Shown one piece after another: positions 12,030 through 25,300 of a stretch of DNA of 64,000 nucleotides. Below the pieces are notes generated by a model. It did no database searches, had not been told where the DNA came from, and saw only the letters and a list, made by a program, of their open reading frames with translations. Position 1 is the stretch's first letter. Each line of letters opens with the position of its first letter. The DNA lies in contig NC_079880.1 of assembly GCF_029227915.1 (NCBI RefSeq), forward strand, positions 29,755,501 to 29,819,500. Reading direction: 5' to 3'. Source of the stretch: Hydractinia symbiolongicarpus. Its lineage: Eukaryota; Cnidaria; Hydrozoa; Anthoathecata; Hydractiniidae. The translations under genes were made by a program, and so were the position numbers.

Positions 12030-15000
12030 ATTTAAAAAATCGTTCGGGAAATGAGTTTACACCCTGGGTACTTTCTTTGTATACTTTTGACTATACGGGC
12101 CCAGTCCGGGATTTTCTGTAAATCGCAGGTTTTCATTTGCCGGCGATTAAACTTCTTTTATTCAGCGTCTCATCAAAAATAAAAATTTTTTTGAAAACTA
12201 CAAATCTCATGCGTTTTAGAGGTGAAAAAATAATTTAAAAAATCGTTCGGGAAATGAGTTTACTCCCTGGGTACTTTCTTTGTATACTTTTGATTATACG
12301 GGCCGAGTCCGGGGTTTACGGGAAATGGCGGCTTTTCGTTTGCCGGCGATTAAACTTCTTTTATTCATCGTCTCATCAAAAATGAAAACATTTTTGAAAA
12401 CTACAAGTCTCATGCGTTTTAGTGGTGAAAAATTAATTTAAAAAATCGTTTTGGAAATGAGTTTACTCACAGGGTACTTTCTTTGTATACATTCGACTAT
12501 ACGGGCCAAGCCCGGAATTTACGGGAAATGGCGGGTTTTCCTTTGCCGGCGATTAAACCACTTTCATTAAGCGTCTCATCAAAAATGAAAACATTTCTGA
12601 AAACTACAAGTCTCATGCGTTTTAGTGGTGAAAAAACAATTTTAAAAATCGTTCGGGAAATAAGTTTACTCCCTGGGTGCTTTCTTTGTATACTTTTGAC
12701 TATACGGGCCTAGTCCGGGATTTACGGGAAATCGCGGGTTTTCGTTTGCCGGCGATTAAACTTCTTTTATTCAGCGTCTCATCAAAAATGAAAACATTTT
12801 TAAAAACTACAAGTCTGATGGGCTTTAGTGGTGAAATAATAATTTAAAAAATCGTTTGGGAAATGAGTTTACTCCCTGGGTACTTTCTTTGTATACTTTT
12901 GACTATACGGGAAGAGTCCGGGATTCACGGGAAATCGCAGGATTTCGTTTGCCGGCGATTAAACTTCTTTTATTCAGCGTCTCATCAAAAATGAAAACAA
13001 GTTTGAAGACTACAAGTCTCAAGCGTTTTAGTGGTGAAAAAATTATTTAAAAAATCGTCCGGGAAATGAGTTTACTCCCTGGGGACTTTCTTTGTATACT
13101 TTTGACTATACGGGCCAAGCCCAGGATTTACGTGAAATCGCGGGTTTTCGTTTGCCGGCGATTAAACTTCTTTTATTCAGCGTCTCATCAAAAATGAAAA
13201 CATTTTTAAAAACTACAAGTCTTATGCGTTTTAGTGGTGAAAAAATAATTTAAAAAATCGTTCTGGAAGTGAATTTACTCACAGGGTACTTTCTTTGTAT
13301 ACATTCAATTATACGGGCCAAGTCCGGGGTTTACGGGAAATCGCGTGTTTTCGTTTGCCGGCGATTAAACCTCTTTCATTAAGCGTCTCATCAAAAATGA
13401 AAACATTTTTGAAAACTACAAGTCTCATGCGTTTTAGTGGTGAAAAAATAATATAAAAAATCGTTCGGGAAATGAGTTTACTCCCTGGGTATTTTCTTTG
13501 TATACTTTTGACTATACGGGCCAAGCCCGGGATTTAGGGGAAATCGCTGGTTTTCGTTTGCCGGCGATTAAACCTCTTTTATTAAGCGTCTCATCAAAAA
13601 TGAAAACATTTTTGAAAACTACAAGTCTCATGCGTTTTAGTGGTGAAAAAATAATTTAAAAAATCGTTCGGAAAATGAGTTTACTCCCTGGGTACTTTCT
13701 TTGTATACTTTTGACTATACGGCCCGAGTCCGGGATTTACGGGAAGTCGCTGGTTTTCGTTTGCCGGCGATTAAACTTCTTTTATTCAGCGTCTCATCAA
13801 AAATGAAAACATTTTTAAAAACTACAAGTCTCATGGGCTTTAGTGGTGAAATAATAATTTAAAAAATCGTTCGGGAAATGAGTTTACACCCTGGGTACTT
13901 TCTTTGTATACTTTTGACTATACGGGCCCAGTCCTGGATTTTCTGTAAATCGCAGGTTTTCGTTTGCCGGCGATTAAACTTCTTTTATTCAGCGTCTCAT
14001 CAAAAATAAAATTTTTTTTGAAAACTACAAATCTCATGCGTTTTAGAGGTGAAAAAATAATTTAAAAAATCGTTCGGGAAATGAGTTTACTCCCTGGGTA
14101 CTTTCTTTGTATACTTTTGATTATACGGGCCGAGTCCGGGGTTTACGGGAAATGGCGGCTTTTCGTTTGCCGGCGATTAAACTTCTTTTATTCAGCGTCT
14201 CATCAAAAATGAAAACATTTTTGAAAACTACAAGTCTCATGCGTTTTAGTGGTGAAAAATTAATTTAAAAAATGGTTTTGGAAATGAGTTTACTCCCTGG
14301 GTACTTTCTTTGTATACATTCGACTATACGGGCCAAGCTCGGAATTTACGGGAAATCGCGGGTTTTCCTTTGCCGGCGATTAAACCACTTTCATTAAGCG
14401 TCTCATCAAAAATGAAAACATTTCTAAAAACTACAAGTCTCATGCGTTTTAGTGGTGAAAAAACAATTTAAAAAATCGTTCGGGAAATGAGTTTACTCCC
14501 TTGGTGCTTTCTTTGTATACTTTTGACTATACGGGCCTAGTCCGGGATTTACGGGAAATCGCGGGTTTTCGTTTGCCGGCGATTAAACTTCTTTTATTCA
14601 GCGTCTCATCAAAAATGAAAACATTTTTAAAAACTACAAGTCTGATGGGCTTTAGTGGTGAAATAATAATTTAAAAAATCGTTTGGGAAATGAGTTTACT
14701 CCCTGGGTACTTTCTTTGTATACTTTTGACTATACGGGACGAGTCCGGGATTCACGGGAAATCGCAGGATTTCGTTTGCCGGCGATTAAACTTCTTTTAT
14801 TCAGCGTCTCATCAAAAATGAAAACATTTTTAAGAACTACAAGTCTTATGCGTTTTAGTGGTGAAAAAATAATTTAAAAAATCGTTCTCGAAGTGAATTT
14901 ACTCACAGGGTACTTTCTTTGTATACATTCAATTATACGGGCCAAGCCCGGGGTTTACGGGAAATCGCGTGTTTTCGTTTGCCGGCGATTAAACCTCTTT

Positions 15001-15060
15001 CATTAAGCGTCTCATCAAAAATGAAAACATTTTTGAAAACTACAAGTCTCATGCGTTTAA
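12030..15060. repeat. Second 9-monomer duplication, one copy short of a monomer
   Basis: About 12,030-12,998 recurs at about 13,857-14,825 with an offset of 1,827 bp. Markers are 'ttttctgtaaatcg' at 12,112 and 13,939, and 'gggattcacggg' near 12,923 and 14,750. After 14,825 the sequence instead follows about 13,201 onward (offset 1,624 = 8 x 203), so the right copy has lost the monomer with 'aagtttgaagac'. The content is the same ordered 9-mer that occurs at 7-10.6 kb and, in a diverged form, near 1.8-3.3 and 20.6-22.3 kb. Confidence 0.85.
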
Positions 15061-15479
15061 CTGGTGAAAAAAAAATTTAAAAAATCGTTCGGGAAATGAG
15101 TTTACTCCCTGGGTACTTTCTTTGTATACATTCGACTACACGGGCCAAGCCTGGGATTTAGGGGAAATCGCTGGTTTTCGTTTGCCGGTGATTAAACCTC
15201 TTTCATTAAGCGTCTCATCAAAAATGAAAACATTTTTGAAAACTACAAGTCTCATGCGTTTTAGTGGTGAAAAAATAATTTAAGAAATCGTTCGGAAAAT
15301 GAGTTTACTCCCTGGGTACTTTCTTTGTATACTTTTGACTATACGGGCCGAGCCCGGGATTTACGGGAAATCGCGGGTTTTCGTTTGCCGGCGATTAAAC
15401 TTCTTTTATTCAGCGTCCCATCAAAAATGAAAACATTTTTGAAAACTACAAGTCTCATGCGTTTTAGTGGTGAAAAAAT

Positions 15480-18400
15480 AATATAAAAAATCGTTCTGGA
15501 AGTGAGTTTACTCACAGGGTACTTTCTTTGTATACATTCGACTAAACGAGCCAAGCCCGGGATTTACGGGAAATCGCGGGTTTTCGTTTGCCGGCGGTTA
15601 AACCTCTTTCTTTACCCGTCTCATCAAAAATAAAAACATTTTTGAAAACTACAAGTCTCATGCGTTTTAGTGGTGAAAAAAAAATTTAAAAAATCGTTCT
15701 GGAAATGAGTTTACTCCCTGGGTACTTTCTTTTTATACATTCGACTACACGGGCCAAGCCTGTGATTCAGGGGAAATCGCTGGTTTTCGTTTGCCGGCGA
15801 TTAAACCTCTTTCATTAAGCGTCTCATCAAAAATGAAAACAAGTTTGAAGACTACAAGTCTCATGCGTTTTAGTGGTGAAAAAATTATTTAAAAAATCGT
15901 CCGGGAATTGAGTTTACTCCCTGGGTACTTCCTTTGTATACTTTTGACTATATGGGCCAAGCACGGGATTTTCGTGAAATCGCGGGTTTTCGTTTGCCGG
16001 CGATTAAACTTCTTTCATTAAGCGTCTCATCAAAAATGAAAACATTTTAAAAAACTACAAGTCTCATGCGTTTTAGTGGTGAAAAAATTATTTAAAAAAT
16101 CGTCCGGGAATTGAGTTTACTCCCTGGGTACTTCCTTTGTATACTTTTGACTATATGGGCCAAGCACGGGATTTACGTGAAATCGCGGGTTTTCGTTTGC
16201 CGGCGATTAAACTTCCTTTATTCAGCGTCTCATCAAAAATGAAAACATTTTTAAAAACTACAAGTCTTATGCGTTTTAGTAGTGAAAAAATAATTTAAAA
16301 AATCGTTCTGGAAGTGAATTTACTCACAGGGTACTTTCTTTGTATACATTCGACTATACGGGCCAAGCCCGGGATTTACGGGAAATCGCGTGTTTTCGTT
16401 TGCCGGCGATTAAACCTCTTTCATTAAGCGTCTCATCAAAAATGAAAACATTTTTGAAAACTACAAGTCTCATGCGTTTTAGTGGTGAAAAAAAAATTTA
16501 AAAAATCGTTCGGGAAATGAGTTTACTCCCTGGGTACATTCTTTGTATACATTCGACTACACGGGCCAAGCCTGGGATTTAGGGGATATCGCTGGTTCTC
16601 GTTTGCCGGCGATTAAACCTCTTTCATTAAGCGTCTCATCAAAAATGACAACATTTTTAAAAACTACAAGTCTCATGCGTTTTAGTGGTGAAAAAAAAAT
16701 TAAAAAATCGTTCTGGAAATGAGTTTACTCCCTGGGTACTTTCTTTGTATACATTCGACTACACGGGCCAAGCCTGGGATTTAGGGGAAATCGCTGGTTT
16801 TCGTTTGCCGGCGATTAAACCTCCTTCATTAAGCGTCTCATCAAAAATAAAAACAAGTTTGAAGACTACAAGTCTCATGCGTTTTAGTGGTGAAAAAATA
16901 ATATAAAAAATCGTTCTGGAAGTGAGTTTACTCACAGGGTACTTTCTTTGTATACATTCGACTAAACGAGCCAAGCCCGGGATTTACGGGAAATCGCGGG
17001 TTTTCGTTTGCCGGCGGTTAAACCTCTTTCTTTACCCGTCTCATCAAAAATAAAAACATTTTTGAAAACTACAAGTCTCATGCGTTTTAGTGGTGAAAAA
17101 AAAATTTAAAAAATCGTTCTGGAAATGAGTTTACTCCCTGGGTACTTTCTTTTTATACATTCGACTACACGGGCCAAGCCTGTGATTCAGGGGAAATCGC
17201 TGGTTTTCGTTTGCCGGCGATTAAACCTCTTTCATTAAGCGTCTCATCAAAAATGAAAACAAGTTTGAAGACTACAAGTCTCATGCGTTTTAGTGGTGAA
17301 AAAATTATTTAAAAAATCGTCCGGGAATTGAGTTTACTCCCTGGGTACTTCCTTTGTATACTTTTGACTATATGGGCCAAGCACGGGATTTTCGTGAAAT
17401 CGCGGGTTTTCGTTTGCCGGCGATTAAACTTCTTTCATTAAGCGTCTCATCAAAAATGAAAACATTTTAAAAAACTACAAGTCTTATGCGTTTTAGTGGT
17501 GAAAAAATAATTTAAAAAATCGTTCGGGAAATGAGTTTACTCCCTGGGTACTTTCTTTGTATACATTCGACTACACGGGCCAAGCCTGGAATTTAGGGGA
17601 TACCGCTGGTTCTCGTTTGCCGGCGATTAAACCTCTTTCATTAAGCGTCTCATCAAAAATGAAAACATTTTTGAAAACTACAAGTCTCATGCGTTTTAGT
17701 GGTGAAAAAAAAAATTAAAAAATCGTTCTGGAAATGAGTTTACTCCCTGGGTACTTTCTTTGTATACATTCGACTACACGGGCCAAGCCTGGGATTTAGG
17801 GGAAATCGCTGGTTTTTGTTTGCCGGCGATTAAACCTCCTTCATTAAGCGTCTCATCAAAAATAAAAACAAGTTTGAAGACTACAAGTCTCATGCGTTTT
17901 AGTGGTGAAAAAATTATTTAAAAAATCGTCCGGGAATTGAGTTTACTCCCTGGGTACTTCCTTTGTATACTTTTGACTATATGGGCCAAGCACGGGATTT
18001 ACGTGAAATCGCGGGTTTTCGTTTGCCGGCGATTAAACTTCCTTTATTCAGCGTCTCATCAAAAATGAAAACATTTTTAAAAACTACAAGTCTTATGCGT
18101 TTTAGTAGTGAAAAAATAATTTAAAAAATCGTTCTGGAAGTGAATTTACTCACAGGGTACTTTCTTTGTATACATTCGACTATACGGGCCAAGCCCGGGA
18201 TTTACGGGAAATCGCGTGTTTTCGTTTGCCGGCGATTAAACCTCTTTCATTAAGCGTCTCATCAAAAATGAAAACATTTTTGAAAACTACAAGTCTCATG
18301 CGTTTTAGTGGTGAAAAAAAAATTTAAAAAATCGTTCGGGAAATGAGTTTACTCCCTGGGTACATTCTTTGTATACATTCGACTACACGGGCCAAGCCTG

Positions 18401-18732
18401 GGATTTAGGGGATATCGCTGGTTCTCGTTTGCCGGCGATTAAACCTCTTTCATTAAGCGTCTCATCAAAAATGACAACATTTTTAAAAACTACAAGTCTC
18501 ATGCGTTTTAGTGGTGAAAAAAAAATTAAAAAATCGTTCTGGAAATGAGTTTACTCCCTGGGTACTTTCTTTGTATACATTCGACTACACGGGCCAAGCC
18601 TGGGATTTAGGGGAAATCGCTGGTTTTCGTTTGCCGGCGATTAAACCTCCTTCATTAAGCGTCTCATCAAAAATAAAAACAAGTTTGAAGACTACAAGTC
18701 TCATGCGTTTTAGTGGTGAAAAAATTATTTAA
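15480..18732. repeat. 7-mer followed by 9-mer: duplicated block with two extra monomers
   Basis: About 15,480-16,080 recurs at about 16,900-17,500 (offset 1,420, 7 monomers minus 1 base; marker 'ccggcggttaaacc' at 15,591 and 17,011). About 16,080-16,906 recurs at about 17,906-18,732 (offset 1,826, 9 monomers minus 1 base; markers 'gttttagtagtg' near 16,272/18,098 and 'atgacaacattt' at 16,645/18,471). The right copy thus has two extra monomers at about 17.50-17.91 kb. The 1-base difference is a change in A-run length. Confidence 0.85.
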
Positions 18733-19339
18733 AAAATCGTCCGGGAATTGAGTTTACTCCCTGGGTACTTCCTTTGTATACTTTTGACTATATGGGCCAA
18801 GCACGGGATTTACGTGAAATCGCGGGTTTTCGTTTGCCGGCGATTAAACTTCCTTTATTCAGCGTCTCATCAAAAATGAAAACATTTTTAAAAACTACAA
18901 GTCTTATGCGTTTTAGTGGTGAAAAAATAATTTAAAAAATCGTTCTGGAAGTGAATTTACTCCCTGGGTACTTTCTTTATATACATTCGACTATACGGCC
19001 CAAGCCCAGGATTTACGGGAAATCACGGGTTTTCGTTTGCCGGCGATTAAACCTCTTTCATTAAGCGTCTCATCAAAAATGAAAACATTTTTGAAAACTA
19101 CAAGTCTCATGCGTTTTAGTGGTGAAAAAAAAAATTAAAAAATCGTTCTGGAAATGAGTTTACTCCCTGGGTACTTTCTTTGTATACATTCGACTACACG
19201 GGCCAAGCCTGGGATTTAGGGGAAATCGCTGGTTTTCGTTTGCCGGCGATTAAACCTCCTTCATTAAGCGTCTCATCAAAAATAAAAACAAGTTTGAAGA
19301 CTACAAGTCTCATGCGTTTTAGTGGTGAAAAAATTATTT

Positions 19340-20344
19340 AAAAAATCGTCCGGGAATTGAGTTTACTCCCTGGGTACTTCCTTTGTATACTTTTGACTAT
19401 ACGGGCCAAGCCCGGGATTTACGGGAAATCGCGGGTTTTCGTTTGCCGGCGATTAAACTTCTTTTATTCAGCGTCTCATCAAAAATGAAAACATTTTTGA
19501 AAACTACAAGTCTTATGCGTTTTAGTGGTGAAAAAATAATTTAAAAAATCGTTCTGGAAATGAGTTTACTCACAGGGTACTTTCTTTATATACATTCGAC
19601 TATACGGCCCAAGCCCGGGATTTACGGGAAATCGCGGGTTTTCGTTTGCCGGCGATTAAACTTCTTTTATTCAGCGTCTCATCAAAAATGAAAACATTTT
19701 TGAAAACTACAAGTCTCATGCGTTTTAGTGGTGAAAAAAAAAATTAAAAAATCGTTCTGGAAATGAGTTTACTCCCTGGGTATTTTCTTTGTATACTTTT
19801 GACTACACGGGCCAAGCCCGGGATTTAGGGGAAATCGCTGGTTTTCGTTTGCCGGCGATTAAACCTCTTTCATTAAGCGTCTCATCAAAAATGAAAACAA
19901 GTTTGAAGACTACAAGTCTCATGCGTTTTAGTGGTGAAAAAATTATTTAAAAAATCGTCCGGGAATTGAGTTTACTCCCTGGGTACTTCCTTTGTATACT
20001 TTTGACTATACGGGCCAAGCCCGGGATTTACGGGAAATCGCGGGTTTTCGTTTGCCGGCGATTAAACTTCTTTTATTCAGCGTCTCATCAAAAATGAAAA
20101 CATTTTTGAAAACTACAAGTCTTATGCGTTTTAGTGGTGAAAAAATAATTTAAAAAATCGTTCTGGAAATGAGTTTACTCACAGGGTACTTTCTTTATAT
20201 ACATTCGACTATACGGCCCAAGCCCGGGATTTACGGGAAATCGCGGGTTTTCGTTTGCCGGCGATTAAACTTCTTTTATTCAGCGTCTCATCAAAAATGA
20301 AAACATTTTTGAAAACTACAAGTCTCATGCGTTTTAGTGGTGAA
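19340..20344. repeat. Trimer tandem duplication (609 bp)
   Basis: About 19,340-19,735 is repeated at about 19,949-20,344. The marker 'ctttatatacattcg' lies at 19,584 and 20,193, exactly 609 bp (3 x 203) apart, in the same context 'acggcccaagcccggg'. The same 'ctttatatac' variant also occurs near 5.6, 11.3 and 18.98 kb, so the trimer is an offshoot of a wider sub-family. Confidence 0.85.
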
Positions 20345-20599
20345 AAAATAATATAAAAAATCGTTTGGGAAATGAGTTTACTCCCTGGGTATTTTCTTTG
20401 TATACTTTTGACTATACGGGCCAAGCCCGGGATTTAGGGGAAATCGCTGGTTTTCGTTTGCCGGCGATTAAACCTCTTTCATTAAGCGTCTCATCAAAAA
20501 TGAAAACATTTTTGAAAACTACAAGTCTCATGCGTTTTAGTGGTGAAAAAATAATTTAAAAAATCGTTCGGAAAATGAGTTTACTCCCTGGGTACTTTC

Positions 20600-22330
20600 T
20601 TTGTATACTTTTGACTATACGGCCCGAGTCCGGGATTTACGGGAAGTCGCGGGTTTTCGTTTGCCGGCGATTAAACTTCTTTTATTCAGCGTCTCATCAA
20701 AAATGAAAACATTTTTAAAAACTACAAGTCTCATGGGCTTTAGTGGTGAAATAATAATTTAAAAAATCGTTCGGGAAATGAGTTTACACCCTGGGTACTT
20801 TCTTTGTATACTTTTGACTATACGGGCCCAGTCCGGGATTTGCTGTAAATCGCAGGTTTTCGTTTGCCGGCGATTAAACTTCTTTTATTCAGCGTCTCAT
20901 CAAAAATAAAAATTTTTTTGAAAACTACAAATCTCATGCGTTTTAGAGGTGAAAAAATAATTTAAAAAATCGTTCGGGAAATGAGTTTACTCCCTGGGTA
21001 CTTTCTTTGTATACTTTTGATTATACGGGCCGAGTCCGGGGTTTACGGGAAATGGCGGCTTTTCGTTTGCCGGCGATTAAACTTCTTTTATTCATCGTCT
21101 CATCAAAAATGAAAACATTTTTGAAAACTACAAGTCTCATGCGTTTTAGTGGTGAAAAATTAATTTAAAAAATCGTTTTGGAAATGAGTTTACTCACAGG
21201 GTACTTTCTTTGTATACATTCGACTATACGGGCCAAGCCCGGAATTTACGGGAAATCGCGGGTTTTCCTTTGCCGGCGATTAAACCACTTTCATTAAGCG
21301 TCTCATCAAAAATGAAAACATTTCTGAAAACTACAAGTCTCATGCGTTTTAGTGGTGAAAAAACAATTTAAAAAATCGTTCGGGAAATAAGTTTACTCCC
21401 TGGGTGCTTTCTTTGTATACTTTTGACTATACGGGCCTAGTCCGGGATTTACGGGAAATCGCGGGTTTTCGTTTGCCGGCGATTAAACTTCTTTTATTCA
21501 GCGTCTCATCAAAATTAAAATTTTTTTTGAAAACTACAAATCTCATGCGTTTTATAGGTGAAAAAATAATTTAAAAAATCGTTCGGGAAATGAGTTTACT
21601 CCCTGGGTACTTTCTTTGTATACTTTTGATTATACGGGCCGAGTCCGGGGTTTACGGGAAATGGCTACTTTTCGTTTGCCGGCGATTAAACTTCTTTTAT
21701 TCAGCGTCTCATCAAAAATGAAAACATTTTTAAAAACTACAAGTCTGATGGGCTTTAGTGGTGAAATAATAATTTAAAAAATCCTTTGGGAAATGAGTTT
21801 ACTCCCTGGGTACTTTCTTTGTATACTTTTGACTATACGGGACGAGTCCGGGATTCACGGGAAATCGCAGGATTTCGTTTGCCGGCGATTAAACTTCTTT
21901 TATTCAGCGTCTCATCAAAAATGAAAACAAGTTTGAAGACTACAAGTCTCATGCGTTTTAGTGGTGAAAAAATTATTTAAAAAATCGTCCGGGAAATGAG
22001 TTTACTCCCTGGGTACTTTCTTTGTATACTTTTGACTATACGGGCCAAGCCCAGGATTTACGTGAAATCGCGGGTTTTCGTTTGCCGGCGATTAAACTTT
22101 TTTTATTCAGCGTCTCATCAAAAATGAAAACATTTTTAAAAACTACAAGTCTTATGCGTTTTAGTGGTGAAAAAATAATTTAAAAAATCGTTCTGGAAGT
22201 GAATTTACTCACAGGGTACTTTCTTTGTATACATTCAATTATACGGGCCAAGCCCGGGGTTTACGGGAAATCGCGTGTTTTCGTTTGCCGGCGATTAAAC
22301 CTCTTTCATTAAGCGTCTCATCAAAAATGA
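20600..22330. repeat. Diverged copy of the left-domain 9-mer unit
   Basis: The monomer order repeats that of the units at 7-10.6 and 12-14.8 kb: 'gggctttagtgg', then 'tgctgtaaatcgcagg' (20,839), then 'ggggtttacgggaaatgg' (near 21,040), then 'gggttttcctttgccgg', then 'gggcctagtccggg', then 'ggattcacggg', then 'cccaggatttacgtg', then 'cattcaattatacgg'. An extra monomer pair sits at about 21.5-21.7 kb ('tttataggtg', 'aaatggctac'), a second form of the 'ggggtttacgggaaatgg' monomer. The distance from the previous copy is 34 monomers minus 2 bases. Confidence 0.75.
21218..21233 (+). other. CENP-B-box-like near-miss (representative copy)
   Basis: The text is ATTCGACTATACGGGC. The CENP-B box core pattern is TTCG-N4-A-N2-CGGG; here the order is TTCG-N3-A-N2-CGGG, so every conserved base is present but one spacer base is missing. 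The motif occurs in the copies carrying the 'tatacattcgactayacggg' variant and is altered to TTTG in the alternative 'cttttgac' copies. Because spacing matters for CENP-B binding, this is reported as a similarity only. A chance match is quite possible for a short motif. Confidence 0.3.
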
Positions 22331-25300
22331 AAACATTTTTGAAAACTACAAGTCTCATGCGTTTTAGTGGTGAAAAAAAAATTTAAAAAATCGTTCGGGA
22401 AATGAGTTTACTCCCTGGGTACTTTCTTTGTATACATTCGACTACACGGGCCAAGCCTGGGATTTAGGGGAAATCGCTGGTTTTCGTTTGCCGGTGATTA
22501 AACCTCTTTCATTAAGCGTCTCATCAAAAATGATAACATTTTTGAAAACTACAAGTCTCATGCGTTTTAGTGGTGAATAAATAATTTAAGAAATCGTTCG
22601 GAAAATGAGTTTACTCCCTGGGTACTTTCTTTGTATACTTTTGACTATACGGGCCGAGCCCGGGATTTACGGGAAATCGCGGGTTTTCGTTTGCCGGCGA
22701 TTAAACTTCTTTTATTCAGCGTCCCATCAAAAATGAAAACATTTTTGAAAACTACAAGTCTCATGCGTTTTAGTGGTGAAAAAATAATATAAAAAATCGT
22801 TCTGGAAGTGAGTTTACTCACAGGGTACTTTCTTTGTATACATGCGACTAAACGAGCCAAGCCCGGGATTTACGGGAAATCGCGGGTTTTCGTTTGCCGG
22901 CGATTAAACCTCTTTCTTTACCCGTCTCATCAAAAATAAAAACATTTTTGAAAACTACAAGTCTCATGCGTTTTAGTGGTGAAAAAAAAATTTAAAAAAT
23001 CGTTCTGGAAATGAGTTTACTCCCTGGGTACTTTCTTTTTATACATTCGACTACACGGGCCAAGCCTGTGATTCAGGGGAAATCGCTGGTTTTCGTTTGC
23101 CGGCGATTAAACCTCTTTTATTAAGCGTCTCATCAAAAATGAAAACAAGTTTGAAGACTACAAGTCTCATGCGTTTTAGTGGTGAAAAAATTATTTAAAA
23201 AATCGTCCGGGAATTGAGTTTACTCCCTGGGTACTTCCTTTGTATACTTTTGACTATATGGGCCAAGCACGGGATTTTCGTGAAATCGCGGGTTTTCGTT
23301 TGCCGGCGATTAAACTTCTTTTATTCAGCGTCTCATCAAAAATGAAAACATTTTTAAAAACTACATGTCTTATGCGTTTTAGTGGTGAAAAAATAATTTA
23401 AAAAATTGTTCTGGAAGTGAATTTACTCACAGGGTACTTTCTTTGTATACATTCGACTATACGGGCCAAGCCCGGGATTTACGGGAAATCGCGTGTTTTC
23501 GTTTGCCGGCGATTAAACCTCTTTCATTAAGCGTCTCATCAAAAATGAAAACATTTATGAAAACTACAAGTCTCATGCGTTTTAGTGGTGAAAAAAAATT
23601 TGAAAAATCGTTCGGGAAATGAGTTTACTCCCTGGGTACTTTCTTTGTATACATTCGACTACACGGGCCAAGCCTGGGATTTAGGGGATATCGCTGGTTC
23701 TCGTTTGCCGGCGATTAAACCTCTTTCATTAAGCGTCTCATCAAAAATGAAAACATTTTTGAAAACTACAAGTCTCATGCGTTTTAGTAATGAAAAAAAA
23801 AATTAAAAAATCGTTCTGGAAATGAGTTTACTCCCTGGGTACTTTCTTTGTATACATTCGACTACACGGGCCAAGCCTGGGATTTAGGGGAAATCGCTGG
23901 TTTTCGTTTGCCGGCGATTAAACCTCCTTCATTAAGCGTCTCATCAAAAATAAAAACAAGTTTGAAGACTACAAGTCTCATGCGTTTTAGTGGTGAAAAA
24001 ATTATTTAAAAAATCGTCCGGGAATTGAGTTTACTCCCTGGGTACTTCCTTTGTATACTTTTGACTATATGGGCCAAGCACGGGATTTACGTGAAATCGC
24101 GGGTTTTCGTTTGCCGGCGATTAAACTTCCTTTATTCAGCGTCTCATCAAAAATGAAAACATTTTTAAAAACTACAAGTCTTATGCGTTTTAGTGGTGAA
24201 AAAATAATTTAAAAAATCGTTCTGGAAGTGAATTTACTCACAGGGTACTTTCTTTGTATACATTCGACTATACGGGCCAAGCCCGGGATTTACGGGAAAT
24301 CGCGTGTTTTCGTTTGCCGGCGATTAAACCTCTTTCATTAAGTGTCTCATCAAAAATGAAAACATTTTTGAAAACTACAAGTCTCATGCGTTTTAGTGGT
24401 GAAAAAAAAATTTAAAAAATCGTTCGGGAAATGAGTTTACTCCCTGGGTACATTCTTTGTATACATTCGACTACACAAGCCAAGCCTGGGATTTAGGGGA
24501 TATCGCTGGTTCTCGTTTGCCGGCGATTAAACCTCTTTCATTAAGCGTCTCATCAAAAATGAAAACATTTTTGAAAACTACAAGTCTCATGCGTTTTAGT
24601 GGTGAAAAAAAAATTAAAAAATCGTTCTGGAAATGAGTTTACTCCCTGGGTACTTTCTTTGTATACATTCGACTACACGGGCCAAGCCTGGGATTTAGGG
24701 GAAATCGCTGGTTTTCGTTTGCCGGCGATTAAACCTCTTTCATTAAGCGTCTCATCAAAAATGAAAACATTTTTGAAAACTACAAAGCTCATGCGTTTTA
24801 GTGGTGAAAAAATAATTTAAAAAATCGTTCGGAAAATAAGTTCCCTGGGTACTTTCTTTGTAAACATTCGACTATACGGGCCAATCCCGGGATTTACGGG
24901 AAGTCGCGGGTTTTCGTTTGCCGGCGATTAAACCACTTTCATTAAGCGTCTCATCAAAAATGAAAACATTTCTGAAAACTACAAGTCTCATGCGTTGTAG
25001 TGGTGAAAAAATAATTTAAAAAATCGTTCGGGAAATGAGTTTACTCCCTGGGTGCTTTCTTTGTATAATTTTGACTATACGGGCCGAGTCCGGGATTTAC
25101 GGGAAATCGCGTGTTTTCGTTTGCCGGCGATTAAACCTCTTTCATTAAGCTTCTCATCAAGAATGAAAACATTTTTGAAAACTACAAGTTTCATGCGTTT
25201 TAGTGGTGAAAAAAAAATTTAAAAAATCGTTCGGGAAATGAGTTTACTCCCTGGGTACTTTCTTTGTATACATTCGACTACACGGGCCAAGCCTGGGATT

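Larger units (their letters stand above)
1..24830. repeat. Array domain 1 (left), variant-defined
   Basis: This stretch is marked by monomer variants that are rare or absent further right. They include 'aacaagtttgaagactac' followed by 'aaaaaattatttaaaaaatc' and 'cgtccggg'; 'catgggctttagtggtg' with 'aaataataattt' (about 1.88, 2.69, 7.34, 8.15, 9.17, 9.98, 11.80, 12.82, 13.84, 14.65, 20.74 and 21.75 kb); and 'cattcaattatacggg' (about 0.34, 3.18, 8.63, 10.46, 13.31, 14.93 and 22.23 kb). The 'gcgttgtagtgg' variant of the right-hand domains was not seen here. Higher-order units of 3, 7, 9 and 14/15 monomers dominate. The right edge is approximate. Confidence 0.75.

Noticed and set aside
15591-15600. 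GCCGGC and GTATAC palindromes as regulatory operators
   Set aside because: These 6-bp palindromes are present in nearly all monomers, and short palindromes are expected by chance. No evidence links them to a regulator.
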